From the NCBI GenBank assembly GCA_037042915.1, contig CM073203.1:1054001-1118000 (forward strand): DNA of 64,000 nt, written 5' to 3'. Positions 1 to 10,068 of the stretch are shown piece after piece. The notes below the pieces were generated by a model. It ran no database searches and was not told where the DNA came from. It worked only from the letters and a program-made list of their open reading frames with translations. Numbering within the stretch: position 1 is the first letter of the stretch; each line of letters starts with the position of its first letter. A program made the position numbers and the translations under genes. Source of the stretch: Auricularia sp. M13. Its lineage: Eukaryota; Basidiomycota; Agaricomycetes; Auriculariales; Auriculariaceae.

Positions 1-742
1 CTCAGAGAGAGTGAAGAAGGTGAGGGAGAGTCCGAGTTCTTGCTGAGAATCTCAAACTCAAGCTGAGAGATGAGCTACTCAATTGCTAGAGACTCTGGAC
101 ATGAGATAGGGCTTATATACAGGTGAGACGAGGCTATGCATGAGTCCTAGGAGTTCTGGGTCGCTACAGAGTGAGCTGGCAAGAGATGAGAACATGAGCT
201 GGAAAGAGCATATACCCGGAGATAGCAAGATGTCGCGTGCGGCGCAGCGTCTCCCGCGTGGAGATAGCTGACTGAATCGGCTGACTGAGCGCGCGCGCGA
301 TACTGAGCGGAACAGTGGCAGTAGCAAGATGATAAGGCCGAGTAGGAGAGTTGGTCCCCCATACTCCACTGTCAGGGCAGCTCGAGATCTGAAAGATCCA
401 GAGTGCTGCGAGTCGAACAGTGTGCTGTACAGCGTAGTGAGAGAGCGGAGGTGGATAGTCAGCGACGAGGAATTGAGCAAGGAACGGGGGAACTGCCGTG
501 ATAGGAGGCGGCTGTGGAGATGGCCTAGAACCTTCTTCACACACGTTCTCACAGCCGGAGATAGAGCAAGCGTCGTCTGGGAACGCATCCCAGACGTGGC
601 AGAGTTTGTGGCGTGTCTGCGGCGGCGAGGATGCAAGTGCGAGCGCAGGATCAACGGATCGGCAGTGGCTGTGCCGAGTCCGAGGATATGCGTGAGTCGC
701 GTTCAACGGTGTGCGCGATGCCGCCATAGATGCGGCTCGTCA
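1..742 (-). repeat. 3' LTR of element A, partial
   Basis: Matches 19043-19784 base for base except 653 (a versus g19695). The right boundary is the complement of the LTR start TGACGAGCCGC, ending at 742. About 158 bp of the LTR lie beyond the window. A TATATAA promoter box lies on the minus strand near 112-122. Reading frames inside it are LTR sequence, not genes. Confidence 0.95.
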
Positions 743-761
743 TATCCGGGGTAGTTGAAAT

Positions 762-794
762 GATGGCCGTCCTCGGCCATCGCGCTCTATAAAA
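762..794 (+). promoter_or_regulatory. Hairpin and TATA box of the antisense gene in A
   Basis: A perfect 8-bp inverted repeat GATGGCCG/CGGCCATC with a 4-nt loop (762-781) is followed by TATAAAA at 788-794, about 90 bp before the ATG at 883. The same arrangement, on the opposite strand, occurs in B (11251-11283), so it is a conserved internal promoter of the antisense gene. It lies just outside the 3' LTR. Confidence 0.7.
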
Positions 795-882
795 TCCGCC
801 GTTGGGAACTCGAGGTAAGGCATTCACTTCGCCCCCAGCTCTGCTTTTCCCTGCTTGTCACTGCATTCTCATCTTCTGCACC

Positions 883-1981
883 ATGTCGACCTTAGAGACC
901 ACTGCCGCCGACGCTGACAGCGCAACCGTGGACCCGTGGCGCAATGGGCGTCGTTCTCTGTCCGCTGCCGCGGAGTGCGGATCATGCACGCCGCACACAT
1001 TTGCTGGTTGCACCGTTTTTGCAGGGCGCACCCCCGGACCCTCCATCTCCGCCATGCATTTCGCGGAGCCTGACGGGGTCATGTACGACGGTGAGGCCAA
1101 CGTCAAGTCGCCGTATTCGCCCGATTATGGTAAGTGCCAGCAGCTGTATCATTGTGCTCTCAGCGCCTTGAACCCTGGTCGCAGATCGTATGAACGACGT
1201 GAAGCCCGCATGGCCGGTTGTACATGGCAAGGGTGATCCTGACGTCGTCGAAATTCCCCGCCCACCGAGCTGCTTCTTTTGTCCGGCCGAGATGCGAGGC
1301 CATGCGCGGTGTCCATATCAGTGAGCGCATCCAGTCGATGTCTTGATACCGAGGTTGACGTGGTCTAGGCGAAATGTACGGTGGCTCGAAGACCACGAGG
1401 AAGGCCTACAGTGCGACGATCTCACCCTTATTGTGGCGTACGTGCGCGACCTCATTGAGCGCAAGGGCTTTCGTACGGCGGACCCGCTGCTGCTGCTGTC
1501 GCTCGCTGATCCCGCCGCGTTTTGGGCGGAACTTGCGTATATCGCCGACCAGCTCGTCCGTTCTGAACCAGAGGGCATCGTCGAAGGGCAGCTACTGTTC
1601 AACTACTACCAGGATATCGGTGTCATGATGGTAAGCCATTCTTTTCAAATAAACCAAGGAAGGAAACTGATGTGAAAACGGAAATACGCGCAGCGCAGTC
1701 TTCGTGTCTTGACAGAATGCGCTGTGATTGGACCACGCGCGCGGCAGCTCTTCCGACGCGTTGTCAGCTCGTACGACCGCGTTGAGCGACGGTTCGAGGA
1801 GAAAGAGTATTATGACCACGCAGTCGCCTGTGTGGCCAAATTCTACGAAGTGTCCGAGGAGATTATAGGTGGAGTCGAAGTCAGGGTGCTATATGAGCCT
1901 CTTGTGAACGCCAAGGCGGCGATCGAGACGGCGCTCGATGGACTTCGAGCAGCTGTGGATCGTCGCACAGTATACCGCTAG
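883..1981 (+). CDS. Antisense accessory gene of element A (four exons, 310 aa, unknown function)
   Basis: Exons 883-1129, 1185-1320, 1369-1630 and 1694-1981 join in frame (933 nt) with GT-AG introns of 48-63 nt. I do not recognise the protein. Two Cys/His clusters look metal-binding: C32-x2-C35-x2-H38-x4-C43 and C112-x2-C115-x6-H122-x2-C125. The rest is predicted mostly helical, with a conserved block from ECAVIGPRARQLFRR to the end. The gene runs opposite to gag-pol and stops 10 bp from the pol stop codon. A homologue with identical intron positions and phases is in B (10069-11163). The start is chosen because the upstream TATA box and the homology both begin here. A captured host gene or a retroelement-specific regulator are both possible. 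Confidence 0.85.
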
Positions 1982-1991
1982 AGGAGCACCA

Positions 1992-4069
1992 CTAGTATCG
2001 TGCCTCGCCCGTCGGCTCTGCATCGTCGTCGTCATCTTGTAATTTATTTTCGAGTTTATCTATTAGCTCAAGCTGAGCTTTCGATGTTTCGAGGATGTCG
2101 TCGATGTTGTAAACTTGACGGGAGCGAGGAAAGAAGGGAATTACGCGAAAGGCGGCGCAGCGGCGGATCGAGACGGAGCCGTCCAATTCTGCGAGAACAT
2201 ACGAACCGCGGGCGCTGCGCTGAACCACGAGCATTGGACCGTAATACCGGTCATCCACTTTCTTGAGTCCCAGATCTTTCTCAATACGCGTATTGCGCAC
2301 GAGGACCAGTTCCCCAGGTTGGAAGTTGAAATCGCGGACAGAATGCCCGTGGCGGCGCATGAAGTCCGTGACCGCGGCATTGCGAGCAGAACGGACTGCT
2401 TCCCGCACCTTTTCCAAGTCCTCCTCACGGCGCTGCAGCTGCCGAGCGCGTAGTACAATCAAGTCCTCAGTGGTGAGACGTGGTTGTTGAGGTGGAACCA
2501 GGTACGTAGCGTGCGCAAAATCGAGCGGCATCACGGGTTCAACACCATGCGCCATGAAATATGGTGACATGCCAGTGGTCCTGCGGATTGTGACGCGCTC
2601 CGCCCAAAGTACGAAATCCAACGCGTCCGTCCAGCGCGAGATATCGCCGTCGCAAGTTTTGACCAGCGCTTCGCGCACATCATAATGTTTCCGCTCGATC
2701 GCACCGTTTGCTTGCGAGTTGTAACCTGAGATTCGAATGTGCCGTATTCCATACTTCTCCGCGAGGTACTCGATACCCAGAATCATCGGGGGGCCATTGT
2801 CCGAGATAATCTCGCCGCAATATCCCCAGCGACAGAGGACAAGACGGAAAATCGCTTCGCCGATGGCTTTGCCAGTTTCTCGAGCGAGTGCGGCGGCCTC
2901 CGGGAATGAAATGAGAGCGCACCGCATGTGAAGCAAGTACTTCTTCCCTTTCGAAGCGGGGAGGTGCATGGTGTCGATGTGAGTGCGCTGAAACAGTGTG
3001 GCAATGCGCGCCACTGTCGGCGGAATGTGCAGCTTGAATGTTTGACGGCGCTGACAGTCCTCGCATGTCGCGCAGTACCAGCGAACATCCTCAGCGAGTC
3101 CTGGCCACCAGAACCGGTCGCGGATGAGCGCCTCTGTCGGAAATGCGCCTTTGTGTCCTGTGCCATCGTGCGCAGATTCCAAGACTGAGACGCGCGTCTC
3201 AGCGCTGGTGACAACGATCTTGTGCCTTCTGTCATCGCTTCGACGCCAGAGACGGTCGTCGTGGCGAAAGAATCGACCGCATTGTCGGATAAACCAAGGA
3301 ATATGCTTCTTTTCGATGTTCGGCAGCTCGAGAGTCTGCAGGTAGTGGTCAACTTGTAAGACATGTTCATCCTTTCGCAGTAACGCCGGCGAACGCGGTG
3401 GCACAATGATAGTACCATCCTCCAGTTGATTTGCCGGTAACGCGGGCGTGGGCAGCGACTGGGGCTGAGAGACTATTGCTGCCAGTGACGCGGTCTCAAA
3501 CGGTCCATCCGGGGGCGGCATGAGATACCTGCGGTCTCTCGCAGTCGCAGCGCGGTATTCGATCTGATGACCGAGACTGCCGACGGGCGGAAGAGAACGC
3601 GGTGGGCGCGGCAACACGATGGAGAGCCAGAGTCCGAGGGCAGAGTCAAGCCATTCCTCGGCGTCATCCTCCTCCTGAGGGTCGTCTGGAGAGGCTTTAC
3701 GGCGTGAGAGACCGTCTGCAGCAGTGTGTCGGTCCGCGGGTACATGCACCAGCTTGATATTGAATAGCAGGACCCCTGCGATCCAGCGGTTTATGGTCGC
3801 ATTTGGCTGTGTGTCAGGGTTATTCAACATACCCTTGATGTATTTTGCATCGACCTCGACTAGCAAGACCGGTAGACCGAAGATATAAAGCCGCATATTT
3901 CGCAGTGCGCGCCAGAGACCATAGAGCTCGATTTTCGGCTGAGAGTACCGTGATTCAACTTCGTTCCAGGTAATACTGCCGAACCGAGACGGGCAGCGCT
4001 CGCCTTTCTCGCCGAGCTGTATGAGGACAAAACCCACCCCGTAAATAGATGAGTCGACCGCCAGTATAA
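1992..4069 (-). pseudogene. pol: Element A pol, C-terminal part: RNase H and integrase
   Basis: This is the continuation of A's pol, separated from its RT by B. It begins in RNase H (ILAVDSSIYGVGFVL; a Glu in QPKIELYGLWRALRN; VEVDAKYIKG; DGLSRR near the end). Integrase follows: an HHCC finger (HDGTGHK ... CATCEDC), and catalytic Asp/Asp/Glu in HIDTMHLP, ISDNGPPM and NGAIERKHYD. A GPY/F-like stretch (RYYGPMLVVQ) and a C-terminal coiled region complete it. There is no chromodomain. The frame is open throughout, so this part decayed only by separation from the rest. Stop codon at 1992-1994. Confidence 0.92.
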
Positions 4070-4974
4070 TGACGAGCCGCATTCATGGCGGCATCGCGCG
4101 CACCGTCAAACTCGACTCGCGCACATCCTCGGAGACGCACAGCCACCGCCAATCCGTCGATCCCACCGCCGCGCACTTGCATCCTCGACGCCGTGCGCGT
4201 CTGTCGCACTCTGCCACGTCTGGGATACATTCCCAGACGACGCCTTCGCTATCTCCGGCCAGCAGTACGGTCTGATGGAGGTTCTAGGCCGTCACCACAG
4301 CCGCCTCCTATCAGGGTCCGCTGCTCCGTCCCTCGCTCGACTTCTCACTGCTACCTCTCCATCCTCCCGCTCTTACCACGCCGTATTGCACACCATTCGA
4401 CTCGCGCGACGTAGGATCGGCCAGATCTCGGGCCGCCCTGGAGGTAGAGAATGGGGGATGAACTCTCTCACCTGGCCTCGTCACTCTCCTCTCGTCACTG
4501 TTCCGTCTCGAAGCTCGTACCTGGTCAGTCAGCTTGCTATGTCAGCTATCTCCATGCGGGAGACGCTGCGCTGCATGCTGCGGGAGCCCGTTCTGGAGAT
4601 ATGCAGCCTCCAGCTCATGTTCCCATCCTCTGCCAGCTCATTCCTCAGTTACCCTAGTCATTTGAACTCTTGCATAGCCTCGTCTCTTTCGTGTATATAA
4701 GGTCTCTCAGAGGTTCAGGATGAGGGCAATCAAGCAGCTCAGTTCTCAGTTCGAGTTTGAGGTTCTCAGCAAGAATCTCAAGTTCTCCCTCATTTCCCTC
4801 GCTCTCTCTGAGTCAGATTGGCGGCCAACCAACTCTGCACTCCCTTTCCCATCTCTCTCACTCGATTCTGACATTATCAAGGGGATTAAGTCTCTGTTAC
4901 GGCGCTGCGGACTAGTACTCCTACGGTCCCCGACCTCAGCTAGCTCCTCCTCCTCCTACGGAACCTGCGCGTCA
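4070..4974 (+). repeat. 5' LTR of element B
   Basis: 905 bp, TG...CA ends, near-identical to 11303-12208. TATATAA at 4694-4700 is the likely core promoter, placing the transcript start near 4725-4730. The interior begins TTGTGGTGACCACC, which contains a small palindrome; I could not assign a tRNA primer-binding site. Confidence 0.93.
4694..4700 (+). promoter_or_regulatory. TATA box of B LTR
   Basis: TATATAA in a C/T-rich context about 275 bp before the LTR end, repeated at the same place in the 3' LTR (11928-11934) and, in reverse, in A's LTRs. Confidence 0.6.
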
Positions 4975-5041
4975 TTGTGGTGACCACCGCAGGGACCTAG
5001 TAGGTAGGTCCGCACGCAATCAGCGCTCACAGCGAGCATAG

Positions 5042-7838
5042 ACTCTGGCGCCCAAGTGGGATCCGAAAGCACCGCCGGCGAAAGGAACGCGTACTTTATA
5101 TTCTCGTGATACTTCAAATACAATCAAGCGTCCGCGATTGTCGCAGGCCGCATCAACATCTAACGAAGGAGCGTCAACCTCTGCGGCCGTTCCAGCGTCA
5201 GCCCCAAAGCCACCGTCGTCGCGAGCACTTCCGTTTCGGCACGCGCCAACTCCAACCGAGCGCGCGCTTGCGAAACGTCGCGCAACCGTCTCACAGCCTC
5301 CCTCCCCGCGAGTCGCGCCTTCTGTACCACGTCCACGCTCCCGCTCGTCTTCTGAAGGATCTCAGCATCCAGCGCCAAACTCGCGCTCGCGTTCGCCGAC
5401 ACCTACCTGGAATTCGATCCGGAACCCCTCGCCGTCTCGTTCGCGCCGATCTAGTGGCCCATCCGCGCCAGCTGACGCCGAACAACTTCCCGAGCAACCA
5501 ATCGAGCCTTTAGCGCGACCTCTGCAAGCAGAACGAGCCCACTCACCGGTTCGGTCTATAGCGGACATCCTCGCTGCCGCTGCTGCCCGCCTCAGAAGAA
5601 CCTCGCCTCCGCCGAGTCCTCCGTCGCCTCCGCCTCCGTCTCAACCACCGCCTCAAGCGCCACCTCAACCACAACCCAGAATGGCCGATCCAATCCCAAT
5701 GCCAACGCCCGCGGAGCGCCGCGCCCCGAAGTTCGAGGGCGACGGTCGCACCCTCATCCAATTCCTGCGCGATTACAAGCGCTGCGCCGACGCGGCCAAG
5801 TTAACCGATCAAGAAGCAATAGAACAGGTCGTGACTTACGTTTCGAAGGCAGTACGCGCGGACATCGAGCAGTTTGATGAGTACGAAGATGCTGCGAAGA
5901 CGACATGGGACAACTTCAAGAAGCGTTTGCTGAAAGACTATCCCAATGCCGTCGCGCCAAAAGAGTACACGAAAGATGAGTATGCGAAATTCGTCGAGGG
6001 ATGCGCGACACGCACCGTCACAACCGAGGATCAGCTCGCCGAATTCACGCGCGAGTTTCGCCGCCACAGCAGCAAGCTCGTCAAGAACGGTCGCATTACG
6101 GCCGAGGACAGCCAGCGCGATTACTATCTCGTCCTGTCGCGCAATCTCGGACAGCGGCTCGAGTTGAAGCTGATGATGAAGGACAAAGACAAACGCACCG
6201 ATCAGTTTACAATTGACGAGATCTTCGGCGAGTCGCAGACGATTATCAAGAACAATCGTCTGGACAAGGCGTCCATTGCGACGTCGCCTGCAACGCAGGC
6301 ACAAGAGTCATCAGTCAAGAAAGAAGACGCAATGCTCGTGCTACTCACCCAAATCAAAGACGAGCTCGCCCGCCGCCAAGCTCCTCCCGTGCAGCAGAAT
6401 CGATCTGGTGCGCAGGGTCAGTCCACTGGGGGTGCTGCGAATCCGGCGGCGACGTACTCGATGGAGGGCTGCTACTATGATGCTGGCGCGCATCCTATGC
6501 GCTACTGCCCCGCGCTGAAGGCAGACCTCGAGTCTGGGCGCTGCGTTCGGAATGACCGGGGCAAGATCGTCTACCCGAATGGGGAGATGATCAGAGGCGG
6601 CCCGGGAGTCAAGCTGAAGGATCGTATCGACGAGTTCCACAAGCAAAATCCCGACTTCTTGAAGAAAGCTGCGAAACCAGCTGCATCGGCGATGCTGGTT
6701 GAGATCGGCGAGTCTTACTTCGACAAGGCGACTGTAAACGTGCCGCAATTTGAGACTGAGGACGCCGAGAACGCATGGTATGCGGTCATGAGCCAGACGC
6801 TGACGGCGATCGATCAGCGCCCGCGCCGGCCTTGACGGGGATGCGTACTCAGTTGTACAGGGCGAACGCAGGCAATACGGCCTCCGTAGCAAAGGTCCAG
6901 TACCTGGGAACCTAGGAAAAGTGAATCCAACCGCTAAAGATCAACCACCGCACCTCGAGAAGGGGATTGTCGACAAGATGCCACCGCGGGCAGCGACTCC
7001 GGCACCAGCACCGGCCGCAAAACCAGCCACTCGCCCGTCAGCCACTATCGAGGAAGTCCAAGACCAGGACGCACCTGCTGCTGCGCTGATTCCGCGAGTT
7101 CCACTCCCGCATGTGCCTGCTGTTGCGACGCGCCCGCAGTTCAGACTGCAGTCCCAACTCGAAAATGACGGACTCACCAAAATCATCCACGACCGAATCC
7201 TTGAGTCCAAGGTTGTGATGACCGTCGAAGAGCTCCTTGCAATTAGCCCCAGCCTGCGCAAATACTGGAAGGAGCAGTCCGCAACAAAGCGGGTGACGGT
7301 GGGATTTACAGGCACCGGAGCGGAGATTGATCCGGCATCCGGTGCGGAGATTTTCCAGTACCGCGCCACTGGCAGTCTCTCTCCTTCGCGGGATCTAATT
7401 GCGGCCGAGCACGCGCTGCCACTGCGCTACTTGGACTGCGACATCGCGCAATACACGGTCGAGGGCGTCGTCGATAGCGGTGCCATGCTCGTCATTATCA
7501 GCCGCCAGCTCTGGGAAGATTTGGGCAAGCCGATTGACGTCTCGCGCCGTATGTCTCTGGAAGCCGCGAATAACACGACCGCGCGCACGCTTGGTCTCTG
7601 CGCAAATCTCGAGGTCAAGGTCGCCGGCCTGACCTTCTACCTGCAGGCGCACGTCGTCGAAGACGCGCCGTTCTCGCTGCTACTCGGTCGGCCGTTCCTT
7701 TCGCTCGCACAGGCCTGTGAGGAGCATCGTGACGATGGCATGTCCATTATTACGCTCCATGACCCCAACTCAAACCGCGCCGCTCGCATCCCAACTAAAA
7801 CACGCTCGCGTCGCGCTGAGCAAGCTCAGGATTTTTGA
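5042..7838 (+). pseudogene. gag: Element B gag-protease, frameshifted
   Basis: The frame opens right after a TAG at 5039-5041 and has no early ATG; the first good ATG (A at -3, G at +4) is 5681, MADPIPMPTP. The stretch upstream of it is Ser/Pro/Arg-rich but conserved with A. A capsid-like helical region follows, then a degenerate zinc knuckle (CYYDAGAHPMRYC, Asp replacing the second Cys). An extra base near 6815-6825 shifts the frame and stops it at 6833-6835. The downstream frame continues (about 6830-7838) with an aspartic protease: VDSGAMLVIIS and LLGRPF. The frame ends TGA 7836-7838 on a frameshift heptamer. In A the same region is a single open frame. Confidence 0.9.
7829..7838 (+). promoter_or_regulatory. 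Candidate -1 ribosomal frameshift site, B gag-protease/pol
   Basis: GGATTTT at 7829-7835 in the register G GAT TTT is followed at once by the TGA stop (7836-7838). The pol frame is -1 to gag and open from here. The site is identical in A (16043-16049, minus). GGAUUUU is, from memory, the shifty heptamer of dianthoviruses. Confidence 0.65.
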
Positions 7839-10058
7839 TTCGGGAAGGACGACTTGCTACGCACGCTGCATACCCCGATACCGTGCCGTTTCGCCTTCCC
7901 GCTCAAAACCTCTCCGTTTCCGCTAGCTCCACATACCCACATGCCTCCCCCAACTTGTTCCAATATACGCTTGCCGTCTGCCTCGGGTTCTCGGCCTGTC
8001 TCTGCTACTTTCTGCTGCCCGTTGAATATCATGCCCCGCTCCTACTCGTCTTCACTCTCTCCTCTCTACTCTATGCCACTCTCCCAGAATCTTACCATCG
8101 GACTCTGTCTCGAATCTCTTGCGCTTGTCTACTAAATAGTTTTACAGATCGTTACACCGCTACGCAATCTATGACCGGCATCCCTCTGTACTCGTATCGC
8201 GCTACTTCGGCGGCAACTCTGCACGAAACTACGACCCGCAAACGAATCTCAACTGCCCCGGATATGTCTCGCGGTCCCTCTGCACCGCGCTCTGCTCGCC
8301 ACAGCCATGCCGCGCTGTCGCCTGTTTTCACCGGCCCATCCGCGCCCTCCCTCGATTCCTACGGCCCATCCGCGCCGCCGCTGTTCTCCTCCGGCTCATC
8401 TGCGCCTCCACTGTCTCCCTCTGGCTCATCTGCGCCAAATCACCTTATTCACGACTACGCGCAATCACGGACTGGTTCTGCTGCACCTGTGTCCGCTCTG
8501 TTCTATGCTGTTTACTTCGGGCCACCGCAGGCTCGCCCACCGGACTGGCCGCACGTTCCGGATCGTGAGAATGAAGTCGTCTCACCCATCGAGGGTGACG
8601 ACTACTTGTTCTTCATACAGCCCGACGATGGTGTGACGGACGCGCACGCCGCGAGCGCGTACACAGAGATTGCGATCGAGTATGCTGAGAACGGCGCTCG
8701 ACGCGTCCCTCACGGTCCAAAGCCTGATAACGGCCGCCCGAAGAAAAAGTACAAGCCCGTTGCGAAGAAAGTGCGCCCGCTACAAGAACAACTGCCGCAG
8801 GAGTTTCGCATTGAGCGAAATCGCCCCGCGGACTGCATGGACTCTTTACCCGACCTGCCAGTGCTACCTCCGACGTGGGAGCCGACTACTGCGCATCTCA
8901 CGCGCGAACGCATGGACGGATTCAACCTCGGGCGCGATGACTTTCTTTTGCCCGAGGAAATCAAGCTGTTTCAATTCCTCATTGACCATCACCAGGCAGT
9001 ATTCGCCTGGACTGAGACGGAGCGCCGTCGGTTCAAGGAGTCTTATTTCCCTCCAATTCGATATCCAGTCGTGCCACACGAACCGTGGGCGGACAGGAAT
9101 ATTCCGGTTCTCACGCGGTGTGCGCACGCGCTTGATCGAGTTGCTAAAAGAGAAGATCTCAGCTGGTGTCTATGAACCATCCAACTCGGCTTACCGCTCG
9201 GGGTGGTTCTGCGTCGTCAAGAAAGACGGGACGTCGCTGCGCATTGTTCACGACTTACAACGTTTCAACAGCGTTACTATACGCGACGCTGGAACTCTCC
9301 CATCCCCGGACGACTTCTCAGAACGTTGCGCTGGTCGCGCTTGCATTGGAGCTCTCGACCAGTTCAGCTCTTACGACTTGCAGCTTGTACACCCGGACTC
9401 GCGCGACATTACGACCTTCCAGTCTGACGTGGGACCACTGCGCATTGTCTCACTGCCCCAAGGATGGACCAACTCAGTCGCGATACAGCATGGAAACTTG
9501 GTCTTCATTCTAGCACCAGTAATGCCGTTGGACTTCGCGCACGCTACCTATCTCGTTTCGCCGCAACAACCGCGTCTCACCACCGAGGATCTGATTGTCC
9601 TTCGAGCTCGTCAACTGCAGCGTCGTGAGGACGATCTAGAGAGGGTCCGCGATGCAGTCCGCGATGCGCGCTACGCTGCGATTGCGGATTTCATGCGCCG
9701 CCACGGTCACTCTGTTCGAGATTTCAACTTCCAGCCCGGAGAATTAGTTCTCGTACGCAACACGCGCATTGAGAAAGACCTCGGCCTCAAGAAAGTCGAT
9801 GACCGCTATTACGGGCCAATGGTTGTGGTTCAGCGTGGCGCGCGCGGCTCGTATGTGCTTGCGGAGCTCGACGGCTCAGTCTCCATCCCGCTGCGCGCGT
9901 TTCGCGTCATTCCTTTCTTCCCTCGCTCTCGTCAAACTTACGACATCACGGACATTCTCGAAACGGCGAAGGCTCAACTTGAGCTAATAGATAAACTCGA
10001 AAATAAGTTACAAGATGATGGCGAGGACGATGGGTCGATGGACGAAGCACAGAACTAG
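7835..10058 (+). pseudogene. pol: Element B pol, deleted and frameshifted
   Basis: The N-terminal part (7835-9120) has two hydrophobic segments (residues about 41-60 and 68-84), three PSAP motifs (8276-8377), then the start of RT. A +1 change near 9115 moves the frame. RT continues (SGWFCVVKKDG; LPQGWTNS) to ILAP at about 9520, where the frame jumps directly to the integrase C-terminal tail (VMPLDFAHATYL). Compared with A this is a 2064-bp (688-codon) in-frame deletion with ATGCC microhomology at 9522-9526. It removes the RT catalytic Asp pair, RNase H and the integrase catalytic core. Stop 10056-10058, 10 bp from the antisense gene's stop. Confidence 0.9.
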
Positions 10059-10068
10059 CAACTCTGCG

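Noticed and set aside
79-727. Several 140-190-codon frames on both strands
   Set aside because: They lie in A's LTR, recur in the other LTR copy, and have no family signature; stop-poor GC-rich DNA explains them.
5045-5062. TGGCGCCCAAGTGGG as primer-binding site of B
   Set aside because: It lies 70 bp inside the element, is within the conserved gag-frame coding sequence, and the A copy differs at the key bases.
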